Assembly: GCF_016863135.1 (NCBI RefSeq)
Contig: NZ_BOOH01000066.1
Coordinates: 1-64,000 of the forward strand
Direction of reading: 5' to 3'
DNA: 64,000 nucleotides
DNA from: Planobispora longispora
GTDB taxonomy: Bacteria; Actinomycetota; Actinomycetes; Streptosporangiales; Streptosporangiaceae
The notes beneath the pieces were generated by a model, which was given only the letters and a program-made list of their open reading frames with translations, did not search any database and was not told the origin of the DNA. Positions 53,627 to 60,804 of the stretch are shown piece by piece (position 1 is the first letter of the stretch; every line of letters begins with the position of its first letter). A program made the position numbers and the translations under genes.

Positions 53627-53673
53627 GCTCTCACCGGGTCCCCCAGGTCGAACAGGCAGGAGGCACGGGATGA
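53623..53673 (+). CDS. 16-codon mini-cistron between the bis-haem and NuoF-like genes
   Basis: MSSHRVPQVEQAGG plus two residues. Its ATG overlaps the stop of the upstream gene and its TGA overlaps the ATG of the next (ATGA at both ends). HRVPQV repeats as YRVPQV at the start of the NuoF-like protein; the DNA CCGGGTCCCCCAGGTC is duplicated. It is either a relic of a start-region duplication or a coupling device that passes ribosomes on. Confidence 0.4.
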   Translation: MSSHRVPQVEQAGGTG

Positions 53674-55118
53674 TCCCCTACCGGGTCCCCCAGGTCAGAC
53701 GGGTAGGACCGGCCAGGCTCACCGCCGGGCTGGACGCCTCTCGCCGGATGGACCTGTCCGCGCATCGCGCCATGCACGGCACCGCGCCGAAGCTGGACGC
53801 CCGGGAGCTGGCCGAGCTGGCGGACGCCGTGGACCTGCGGGGCCGGGGCGGCGCGGCGTTCCCCTTCGCCCGCAAGCTGCGGGCGGTGGCCGCCCACCGT
53901 TCGGAGAGCGCCGTCCTGGTCAACGCGGCCGAGGGCGAACCGGCCAGCGGCAAGGACACGATGCTGCTCACCAGGACGCCGCACCTGGTCATCGAGGGCG
54001 CGCTGCTCGCCGCGGGCGCGCTCGGCGCGCGGCGGATCGTGATCGCCGCCGCCGAGGGCGGGATGGGGCACGCGTCGGCGGTCGCCGCGGTCGAGGAGCG
54101 GGGGGCGGGGGACCGGATCCGCGTGGCGGCCATCCCCGAACGGTTCATCTCGGGCGAGGGCGGCGCGCTGGTCAGGGCGGTGAACGGGCGCGGCGGCGCA
54201 CCGCCGGGCCGCAAGGTCAGGGCCAGCGACAGCGGGGTGGACGGCCTGCCCACGCTGTTGTCGAACGCCGAGACCTTCGCCCAGCTCGCGGTGCTCGCGA
54301 CCCTGGGGCCCGAGCACTACGCCGACGTCGGGACCGCGCGGGAGCCCGGGACCGTCCTGCTCACCGTGGGCGGCTCGGCGGTCGCTCCGGCGGTGGTGGA
54401 GGTGGAGACCGGGACGCCGCTGCCCGCCGTACTGGAGGCGTGCCGGGCGTCGCCGGGCGAGGGCGTGCTGGTCGGCGGGTACCACGGCGCGTGGATCCAC
54501 CCCGGAGCCGCGGCCGTCGCGCCGGTCTCCCGGCAGGGGATCGAGGAGGCGGGCGGGCGGCTCGGCGCCGGGATCGTGCTGCCGCTCGACGGTGAGACCT
54601 GCCCGCTGGGCGAGACGCTCAGGGTGGCGCGCTATCTCGCCGCGCAGTCGTCGGGGCAGTGCGGGCCCTGCCGGCTGGGGTTGCCGGACGTCGCCCGCAC
54701 CCTGGCGGACCTCGTCGAGGGTTCGGCCACCGCCCTGGACGGCCTGCGCCGCCGGGCGGCCGGGGTCAGGGGCAGGGGCGCGTGCTCCCATCCCGACGGG
54801 ACGTCCGGGTTCGTGCTGTCGGCGCTGGCGGCGTTCCCCGACGACATCCAGGAGCACCTGCTCCGCGGGAGCTGCGGCCGTCCGGTCCTGGGCGTGCTGC
54901 CCGTCCCGGAGCGGGAGCCGGAGCCCGAGGTCCGTCTGACCGTCGACTGGACCCGCTGCCAGGGGCACGGCCTGTGCGCGAAGCTCGCCCCCGACCTCGT
55001 CCACCTCGACGAGCACGGCTACCCGGTCTTCGCCCGCGACGCCGTACCCCCGCAGCTGCGGCGCCTGGCCCGCCGGGCCGTGGAGATGTGCCCGGCCCTG
55101 GCCCTGCGGATGGCGTGA
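53670..55118 (+). CDS. NuoF-like NADH dehydrogenase subunit fused to a ferredoxin
   Basis: 482 aa from ATG 53670. The FMN/NADH region has DLRGRGGAAFPFARKLRAV and NAAEGEPASGKD, then SNAETFAQLA, as in NuoF. An SLBB-like part follows. The N3-type cluster region reads SSGQCGPCRLG and GACSHPDG, where the first of the usual cysteines is Ser. The last about 65 residues are a ferredoxin with CQGHGLC and CPALAL (C-x-x-H-x-x-C, 3Fe type). It can plausibly take electrons from NADH through FMN to its own ferredoxin and on to the bis-haem membrane protein encoded upstream. Confidence 0.88.
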   Translation: MIPYRVPQVRRVGPARLTAGLDASRRMDLSAHRAMHGTAPKLDARELAELADAVDLRGRGGAAFPFARKLRAVAAHRSESAVLVNAAEGEPASGKDTMLLTRTPHLVIEGALLAAGALGARRIVIAAAEGGMGHASAVAAVEERGAGDRIRVAAIPERFISGEGGALVRAVNGRGGAPPGRKVRASDSGVDGLPTLLSNAETFAQLAVLATLGPEHYADVGTAREPGTVLLTVGGSAVAPAVVEVETGTPLPAVLEACRASPGEGVLVGGYHGAWIHPGAAAVAPVSRQGIEEAGGRLGAGIVLPLDGETCPLGETLRVARYLAAQSSGQCGPCRLGLPDVARTLADLVEGSATALDGLRRRAAGVRGRGACSHPDGTSGFVLSALAAFPDDIQEHLLRGSCGRPVLGVLPVPEREPEPEVRLTVDWTRCQGHGLCAKLAPDLVHLDEHGYPVFARDAVPPQLRRLARRAVEMCPALALRMA

Positions 55119-55123
55119 GGCCG

Positions 55124-55528
55124 TCAGTCCGCGGGGACCGCGGCGACCGCCTCGACCTCGATCAGGATGTCCGGCCGGAACAGGCCCGCGACCTGGACGA
55201 GCGAGCTGGTCGGCGGCCGCTCCAGGTTGACGAACTCGTCGCGCACCGCCCGGACGACGGGCAGGGCCGAGGTGTCGACGACGAAGATCGTGAGCTTGAA
55301 CACGTCGTCCCACGTCGCGCCGGCCGCCTCCAGCGCCGCCCCGACGTTCCGCATGACCAGGCGCGTCTGGGCCTCCCAGTCGCCGGCGGGGGCCGGGGTG
55401 CCGTCGGCGGCGATCGGGACCTGGCCCGAGGTCCAGACGAGCCTGCTGCCCGGAGGGACGCTGGCGACGTGGCTGTAGCCGTTGGGCGGGGGCAGCGTCG
55501 AGGGCGTGCCGAAGTCGATGGAGCTCAT
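55124..55528 (-). CDS. RidA/YjgF-family protein
   Basis: 134 aa from ATG 55528. Family features: the N-terminal hydrophobic strand VWTSGQVPIAADG, the central QTRLVMRNVGAALEAAGATW, and the C-terminal SSLVQVAGLFRPDILIEVEA. In RidA the Arg of the R-P-x motif contacts the enamine/imine substrate; here RPDILIE keeps it. RidA proteins destroy reactive 2-aminoacrylate-type intermediates. It converges with the NuoF-like gene, five bases apart. Confidence 0.9.
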   Translation of the reverse strand: MSSIDFGTPSTLPPPNGYSHVASVPPGSRLVWTSGQVPIAADGTPAPAGDWEAQTRLVMRNVGAALEAAGATWDDVFKLTIFVVDTSALPVVRAVRDEFVNLERPPTSSLVQVAGLFRPDILIEVEAVAAVPAD

Positions 55529-55592
55529 GGATCTTCCTTCCGGATGCCCGTCGGGCGTCGGTCCCTCCCGCAACCCGCTCGCCGGCCGGGCC

Positions 55593-56159
55593 TCACTCCG
55601 CCAGCCGGTGGAGGATGACCATGCCGCCGTACGCGGGCCGGTCGGGACGCTGGTCGTCGGTCTCGATGTACTCGTCGAGGATCGCGAGGATGCGGCGGTC
55701 CAGCTCCTCGATCTCCTCGGGTGACAGGTGGAGCATGAACCGGCTGAACATCCGCACGGACTCCGGGCCCGCCTCGCGCAGCTCGTCCTGGAACGCCTGG
55801 ATCGGCGCGAAGGACGCCTCGGGCCCCTCGCCGGACAGCGGGTCGTCCAGCCACCACGAGCGGCCCGTGGACCGGTAGGGCTTCTCCAGGGCGCCGCTCT
55901 CGCCGGTCCGCACCGGCGCCTGGTGCAGCAGGCCCGCCTCCACCAGCTGGCGGACGTGGTAGAAGACCGTGCCCGGGTCGCTGCCGAGCCGGTCGGCCAG
56001 CTGCTTGTTCGTCATCTCCCGCTGGGCGCACAGCCGCAGGATGCGCACGCGCAGCGGATGCGCGAGGGCCTTGGCCTCCTTGACCGTCGCCGCCCGCCGC
56101 TGCCGCGGGTGGGGGGAGGCGGCCTCCGGTGATTCCTGCCCGGCACCCTGCTCGCTCAT
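55593..56159 (-). CDS. ArsR-type winged-helix regulator
   Basis: 188 aa from ATG 56159. The HTH_20/ArsR domain (about 20-85) reads EAKALAHPLRVRILRLC, TNKQLADRLGSDPGTVFYHV and RQLVEAGLLHQAPVRTGE. A C-terminal helical extension of about 100 residues (SPEEIEELDRRILAILDEYI) resembles regulators of drug exporters. It diverges from the MFS gene across 75 bases containing a palindrome, so it most likely controls that exporter. Confidence 0.9.
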   Translation of the reverse strand: MSEQGAGQESPEAASPHPRQRRAATVKEAKALAHPLRVRILRLCAQREMTNKQLADRLGSDPGTVFYHVRQLVEAGLLHQAPVRTGESGALEKPYRSTGRSWWLDDPLSGEGPEASFAPIQAFQDELREAGPESVRMFSRFMLHLSPEEIEELDRRILAILDEYIETDDQRPDRPAYGGMVILHRLAE

Positions 56160-56201
56160 GGGTACAGCGTAAGAGGCTGATTCATATCTGTCACATCGAT
56201 T

Positions 56202-56215
56202 GATTTTTCTAAATC
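56202..56215. promoter_or_regulatory. Palindrome in the ArsR/MFS divergent promoter
   Basis: GATTT and AAATC flank TTCT in an unusually AT-rich 75-base gap. It lies about 20 bases before the MFS ATG and is the best candidate binding site for the ArsR-type regulator. Confidence 0.5.
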
Positions 56216-56234
56216 GCTCTGAAACTCTCGATTC

Positions 56235-57512
56235 ATGGCAACCGACGACCGTCTCCAGGCGGACGACCGGCAGGCGTCCGGTGCCGATCCGCCTCCACTG
56301 GGGGCCGCCTTCTGGCGCCTGTGGACCTCCTCCGCCCTGTCCAACCTGGCCGACGGCATCTTCAAGGTGGCCCTGCCCCTGGTGGCCATCCGCTTCACGG
56401 ACTCTCCCGCCCTGATCGCGGGGCTGACCTTCGCACTGACGCTCCCGTGGCTGGTCTTCGCGCTGCCCGCCGGAGCGCTGGCCGACCGGCTCGACCGCCG
56501 CCGCGCGATGCTGGGCGCCAACGTCGTCCGGGCCGTGCTGCTGGCGGTGCTCACGCTGGCCGTCGTGACCGGCGCCGGCTCGATCTGGGTGCTCTACGCC
56601 GTCGCGGTCTGCGCCGGCGTCACCGAGACGATCTACGACACCTCGGCGCAGTCGATCCTGCCGCAGGTCGTCCCGCGTGACCGGCTCTCGCGGGCCAACG
56701 GGCGCCTGCACGCCGCCGAGCTGACCGCCAACGAGTTCGTCGGCCCGCCCGTGGGCGGTTTCCTGGTGGCGGCGGGCGTGGCGCTGGCGTTCATCGCGCC
56801 CGTGGCGCTGTGGGCGGCCGCCGTGGTGGCGCTGCTGCTCGTGCGCGGCTCGTTCCGGATCGAGCGGGAGCGGCGCACCACCATGCGCGCCGACATCGCC
56901 GAGGGCCTGCGCTTCCTCTGGCGTCACCGGCTCCTGCGGACCCTCGCCGCCATGGTGGGCGTGTTCAACTTCGCCGGCAGCGCCACCTGGGCCGTCCTCG
57001 TGCTCTACGCGGTGGGGCCCGGCTCCGCCATGGGCCTGTCCGAACCGGCGTACGGCCTGCTGCTCACCGCCACCGCGGCGGGCAGCCTGCTCGGCTCCCT
57101 CGTCGCGGACCGGGCCGAGCGCCTGCTGGGGCGCTCCCGTGCGATCGCGCTGACGATCTTCACCGGCGCGCTCTTCGTCGGCGCGCCGGCTCTGACGGCC
57201 GACCCGTTCGCGATCGGCGCCATGTTCTTCGTCGGGGGCGTCTCCATCGCCGTCTGGAACGTCATCACGGTGTCGCTGCGGCAGCGGATCACCCCCGACC
57301 GGCTGCTGGGCCGCCTCAACAGCGCCTACCGCCTCCTCGCCTGGGGCACCATGCCCCTGGGCGCCGCCGCCGGCGGCCTGCTGGCCCAGTTCCTCGGGCT
57401 CCGCGCGGTCTTCGCCGTCATGGCGCTGCTGGTGCTCGTCCGGATCGCCGGCATGGCGGTGGTGAACGACAGGGCCATGGACGAGGCCGAGCGCGCCGCC
57501 GATCACTCCTGA
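56235..57512 (+). CDS. MFS exporter (MFS_3/EntS-like)
   Basis: 425 aa with about 12 membrane spans. The N-terminal WRLWTSSALSNLADGIFKVA and the loop ADRLDRRRAMLGANVVRA (motif A variant) are typical of drug or siderophore exporters of the MFS_3 group. A central loop (RIERERRTTMRADIAEGLRF) separates the two halves. Divergent from and probably repressed by the ArsR-type regulator. The transported compound is unknown. Confidence 0.9.
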   Translation: MATDDRLQADDRQASGADPPPLGAAFWRLWTSSALSNLADGIFKVALPLVAIRFTDSPALIAGLTFALTLPWLVFALPAGALADRLDRRRAMLGANVVRAVLLAVLTLAVVTGAGSIWVLYAVAVCAGVTETIYDTSAQSILPQVVPRDRLSRANGRLHAAELTANEFVGPPVGGFLVAAGVALAFIAPVALWAAAVVALLLVRGSFRIERERRTTMRADIAEGLRFLWRHRLLRTLAAMVGVFNFAGSATWAVLVLYAVGPGSAMGLSEPAYGLLLTATAAGSLLGSLVADRAERLLGRSRAIALTIFTGALFVGAPALTADPFAIGAMFFVGGVSIAVWNVITVSLRQRITPDRLLGRLNSAYRLLAWGTMPLGAAAGGLLAQFLGLRAVFAVMALLVLVRIAGMAVVNDRAMDEAERAADHS

Positions 57513-57594
57513 GCCGATCACTCCTGACGGGGGCGACCCCAGAGCGCCGTGGAAGTCCGATCGGCGGTGGCCGTGACCGCCCGCCGACGAGGTG

Positions 57595-57720
57595 ATCCGC
57601 GGCGCCCTCGGCCGCCGGCACCTCGGCTGCCGGGACCCGGCTGCCGGGACCCGGCCGCCGGCACCTCGGCCGCTGGGATCTCAGTCGCCGGAGGTGCCGG
57701 CGGCTGAGGTCCCGGCCGCC
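57595..57720. repeat. Degenerate GC-rich tandem repeats at the end of the MBL gene
   Basis: Units such as GCTGCCGGGACCCG (twice in a row near 57625-57655) and GCCGCCGGCACCTCGGC repeat imperfectly. They run from the gap into the last codons of the MBL gene, where they encode AAGTS-type residues. The tail of that protein is therefore probably variable. Confidence 0.6.
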
Positions 57721-58982
57721 TCGCCGGTCCCGGCGGCTCTGCGGGACTCGGCGGCGGCCCAGGCGAACACGCCCCGAGACATCAGGGACGCCTCGGACGC
57801 CGCCCTGGCCTCGAACACCTCGGCCCTGATCCGGTGCAGGTCCGCGTCGCCGGGGGCCGCCTGCACGGCCATCTCGGCCAGGTGCCCGGCCAGGCGCTGG
57901 TCGCCCGCCTCCAGCGCGCGCAGCGCCGCCTCGCCGAGTTCGGCCGCGCCGCCCGCGAGGCCGGCCACGGCCCCGGCCAGCACGGCGTCGGGCGCGGGCT
58001 TGAGGTTGGCCGGGTTGCCGTCGTACCACCCGCCGTACAACCGCCAGATGTTGCGCACGATGAACTCGGGCTCGTCATAGTGCGGCCGGAGGTAGGGCCG
58101 GTCGGCGAGCCGGGCGGGCGGGTGGACCTCCCGTACGATCGCGTCGAGCCTGGCCCCGTCGTTGAGCATGGCGAGAGTCTGCTCCACCAGGCTCTCCAGC
58201 CACTCGGCCGTCTCGATCAGCGCCTGCTCGACCCGGTCGGCGCCGAAGACGGGCGCGCCGTGGCTGGGGAGCATGATCTCGGCGTTGAGCGCGGCCATCC
58301 GGCGCAGCGCGATCGCCCACTCGCGCGGGTAGCGCTGCACCTTCTGCGGGTTGCCGCAGTTGGGGCTGACCCAGATGAACAGGTCGCCGGGGAGCAGCAC
58401 CCGCTGCTCGGGCAGGAACCCGACGCTGGCGTCGTCGGTCTCGCCCTTGCCGTGGAAGAGCTCGAAGGGGCCGGCGGTCAGCGTGTCGCGGTAGTCGACG
58501 TCCGGGTACCGGTACTCCGACGGCCAGATGAACCCGTCCATCTGGAACTGCCTGCGGTTGATCACCGAGTTGTAGCCGAGGGTCATGAGGTAGCGGTCGA
58601 AGCGCGCGGCCACCGCCTCATGGGCGGCCACCACGGGCCGGGGCCTCCCGGCCGCGTCGGCCTCGGCGTCGAACGGGCCCACACCCGAGATGTGGTCGAT
58701 GTGCCCGTGCGAGTAGACCACGGTCGTCACCGGATCGGTCGTCCACTCCCGCACCTCACGGTGGAGCCGGGCGGGATCGAAGGGGTTGCCGGTGTCGAAC
58801 AGCGCCGCCTCGCCCCCGCCCCGGACGACGATCGTGTTGCCGAAACCGCTGCGGAAGCCCACGCCGTCCACGACGTCGACGACCCCGCGCCCGGACAGGC
58901 CGCCGTGCACGATGCTGTCGTCGGCCTTCCCGCTCCAGACCAGGTCGGCGTAGCCCACGAGATCCATCGGATCGCTGCCCAT
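57681..58982 (-). CDS. Alkyl-sulfatase-like metallo-beta-lactamase-fold hydrolase
   Basis: 433 aa; AAGGAG seven bases before ATG 58982. The MBL zinc motif is YSHGHIDHISGV (H-x-H-x-D-H). Further motifs are HGKGETDDASVGFLPEQRV, LPGDLFIWVSPNCGNPQKVQ and LPSHGAPVFG. The C-terminal part (LYGGWYDGNPANLKP onward) matches the alkyl-sulfatase dimerisation domain. SdsA1/BDS1-type enzymes also have an SCP2-like domain, which is missing here. Likely releases sulfate from alkyl sulfates. It is divergent from the PucR gene, with GMC oxidase and ALDH beyond. Confidence 0.85.
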   Translation of the reverse strand: MGSDPMDLVGYADLVWSGKADDSIVHGGLSGRGVVDVVDGVGFRSGFGNTIVVRGGGEAALFDTGNPFDPARLHREVREWTTDPVTTVVYSHGHIDHISGVGPFDAEADAAGRPRPVVAAHEAVAARFDRYLMTLGYNSVINRRQFQMDGFIWPSEYRYPDVDYRDTLTAGPFELFHGKGETDDASVGFLPEQRVLLPGDLFIWVSPNCGNPQKVQRYPREWAIALRRMAALNAEIMLPSHGAPVFGADRVEQALIETAEWLESLVEQTLAMLNDGARLDAIVREVHPPARLADRPYLRPHYDEPEFIVRNIWRLYGGWYDGNPANLKPAPDAVLAGAVAGLAGGAAELGEAALRALEAGDQRLAGHLAEMAVQAAPGDADLHRIRAEVFEARAASEASLMSRGVFAWAAAESRRAAGTGEAAGTSAAGTSGD

Positions 58983-59175
58983 CGGATCGCTCCTTCGTCG
59001 GTCTTCTCCCCGCCCGGCGCGGTGGCCGCCGTCACCGGTGGCCGCGGCGATGCGGCGGGCCCGGGCGCCCCCTGCGGCGGTACGGCGGGCGCGGGCGTTC
59101 CCGCGAGGGGAGTGTGCTCACTGTGCTGTCCGTACGGAATGAGCGCAATCACCCCCCGTCCCACCCGGACCCCCT

Positions 59176-59201
59176 GTGGATTGTGAGATGTCACAATCCA
59201 C
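59176..59201. promoter_or_regulatory. 26-bp palindromic operator at the PucR gene start
   Basis: GTGGATTGTGA and TCACAATCCAC form perfect 11-bp arms around GATG, ending two bases before the PucR ATG. Binding there would block translation or transcription start, as for autoregulation. A TTGTGA half-site recurs upstream of the GMC gene near 60695. Confidence 0.7.
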
Positions 59202-59203
59202 GG

Positions 59204-60634
59204 ATGGACGACTCCGGCCCTCCCGACCGCGCCGCCCCCGGCGTTTCCGAACCCGGCGCCCCGGACTCCGACGCCTCCGGCCGCGCCGCTCCGCAGCCCG
59301 GCGTTCCCGGTCTCCGCGTCCCGGATCCCGATGCCGGGGCCCGTGTCGCCGCCCGGATCGCGGCCCGCTGCGAACCTCTGGTCAACCGGCTGACCCGGGA
59401 GATCGTCGCGGAGCAGGCGGCTGCCGTTCCCGCGTTCGCGAGCCTGCCGGAGCGGGTGCGGGACCTGGAGGTGGCCGCGAGCGTCCGGCACGGGCTCCGG
59501 CTCTTCCTCCGGGGCGCCCGGGGCGAGCCCGTCACCGGCCGCGACCTGCTGCTGTTCCGGGAGCGGGCGGCGCAGCGGATGACCGAGGGGGTGCCGCTGG
59601 CGGTCCTGCTCAGCGCCCACCTCTTCCCCTACCGGCCGCTGTGGCGCGCCCTGTGCGCCCAGGCCCGGCCCGGCGAGGAGGAGGGGCTGCGTCACCTGGG
59701 CGAGTTGATGTTCCAGGCGATCGAGCGGGCCGTGAGCGCGGTGAGCGAGGCCTACCTCGGCCAGGCCGCCCTGGCCGAGCGGGGTGAGGCGCTGCGCGCG
59801 GTGGCCAGGACCCTGCTGGCCGGGCAGGACGCCGACGACGTGGCGGCCCGGTACGGCGTCGTCCTGGAACCGGGCTACCGGGTGCTGTACCTGGCGGTCG
59901 GCCCCGCCGGAGACGCCGGAGACGCCGGAGACACCGGAGACACCGGAGACACCGGCGAGACCGAGAGGGCGCGGGACGCCGACGCAGCCGGGAGCGCCGG
60001 GCGCTCCGGAGGTTCCGCGGGTTCCACCGGCCTCGTCGTGGAGGTACGGCGTCGCCTCCACACCGTCCAGGCCGAGCTGGACCGCCACGTCGGGGAGCCG
60101 GTCATGTCCTGGTTCGGCCCCGAGGGCGGCCACGCCCTGCTCCCGCTCCGCGTCCCGGCTCCCGCCGCCCGCCTGGCCCGCAGCCTGGCCGACGGGGGCG
60201 TCGCGGCGCACATCGGGACGGCCGTCGCCGAGCGGCGCGCGGACATCCCGGCCGCCGCCCGGCGGGCGGCCAGGATCGCCGAGGTGGCCCGGGGCGGCGG
60301 CCGTCCCGCCGGGCTCTACGAACTGCGCGACGTGCTGCTCGACTACCACCTCAGCGCGCCCGGCGCGAGCGGCGCGGAGCTGGGCGGGCTGCTGGACGCG
60401 CTCGATCCCGCGCTGCTGGAGACCCTGGAGGCGTACTTCGCCGCCGACTTCGACCGCCGGTCCACCGCCCGGGCGCTGGGCGTGCACCCCAACACCGTGG
60501 ACAACCGCCTGTCCCGGGCCGGCGCCCTGCTCGGCGCCGACCTGCGGACCTCGGGCGGGATCCTGCTGGTCGGCGCGGCCCTGGCCGCCCGCCGTCTCCG
60601 GGCCGCGACGGGCGGGGAGGCCGGGGCCCGGTGA
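59204..60634 (+). CDS. PucR/CdaR-family transcriptional regulator
   Basis: 476 aa from ATG 59204, just after the 26-bp palindrome. A Pro/Asp-rich N-terminus (about 1-45) leads to a helical region (about 50-220, RsbT-co-antagonist-like). A GGDEF-like CdaR middle part follows, containing a 9-base repeat array (59909-59953) that codes GDA/GDT. The C-terminal HTH_30 reads ETLEAYFAADFDRRSTARAL, then GVHPNTVDNRLSRAGALLG. It sits between the alkyl-sulfatase-like gene and the oxidase/ALDH genes, so it probably controls them. Confidence 0.9.
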   Translation: MDDSGPPDRAAPGVSEPGAPDSDASGRAAPQPGVPGLRVPDPDAGARVAARIAARCEPLVNRLTREIVAEQAAAVPAFASLPERVRDLEVAASVRHGLRLFLRGARGEPVTGRDLLLFRERAAQRMTEGVPLAVLLSAHLFPYRPLWRALCAQARPGEEEGLRHLGELMFQAIERAVSAVSEAYLGQAALAERGEALRAVARTLLAGQDADDVAARYGVVLEPGYRVLYLAVGPAGDAGDAGDTGDTGDTGETERARDADAAGSAGRSGGSAGSTGLVVEVRRRLHTVQAELDRHVGEPVMSWFGPEGGHALLPLRVPAPAARLARSLADGGVAAHIGTAVAERRADIPAAARRAARIAEVARGGGRPAGLYELRDVLLDYHLSAPGASGAELGGLLDALDPALLETLEAYFAADFDRRSTARALGVHPNTVDNRLSRAGALLGADLRTSGGILLVGAALAARRLRAATGGEAGAR

Positions 60635-60730
60635 GAGGTGCGCTAAGAGGGCGGGCGGTGCCGGTGAGGTGGGAGAGAAGGAGGCATATGCGTCTTTTGT
60701 GATGATTACCCTGGGTGTGTTGCGCGCTAC

Positions 60731-60748
60731 AGAATCAGGTTCTAGTGT
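60731..60748 (+). promoter_or_regulatory. Candidate promoter and inverted repeat of the GMC gene
   Basis: AGAA and TTCT flank TCAGG (60731-60743), overlapping a -10-like TAGTGT (60743-60748). TTGCGC (60719-60724) can serve as a -35. This gives a leader of about 50 bases with the ribosome site GGAGG at 60796. Confidence 0.45.
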
Positions 60749-60804
60749 GGCCGTCGTCACATGCGCTGGGCGGGCGAGTACCGCCCACTCTCGACGGAGG
60801 ACCC

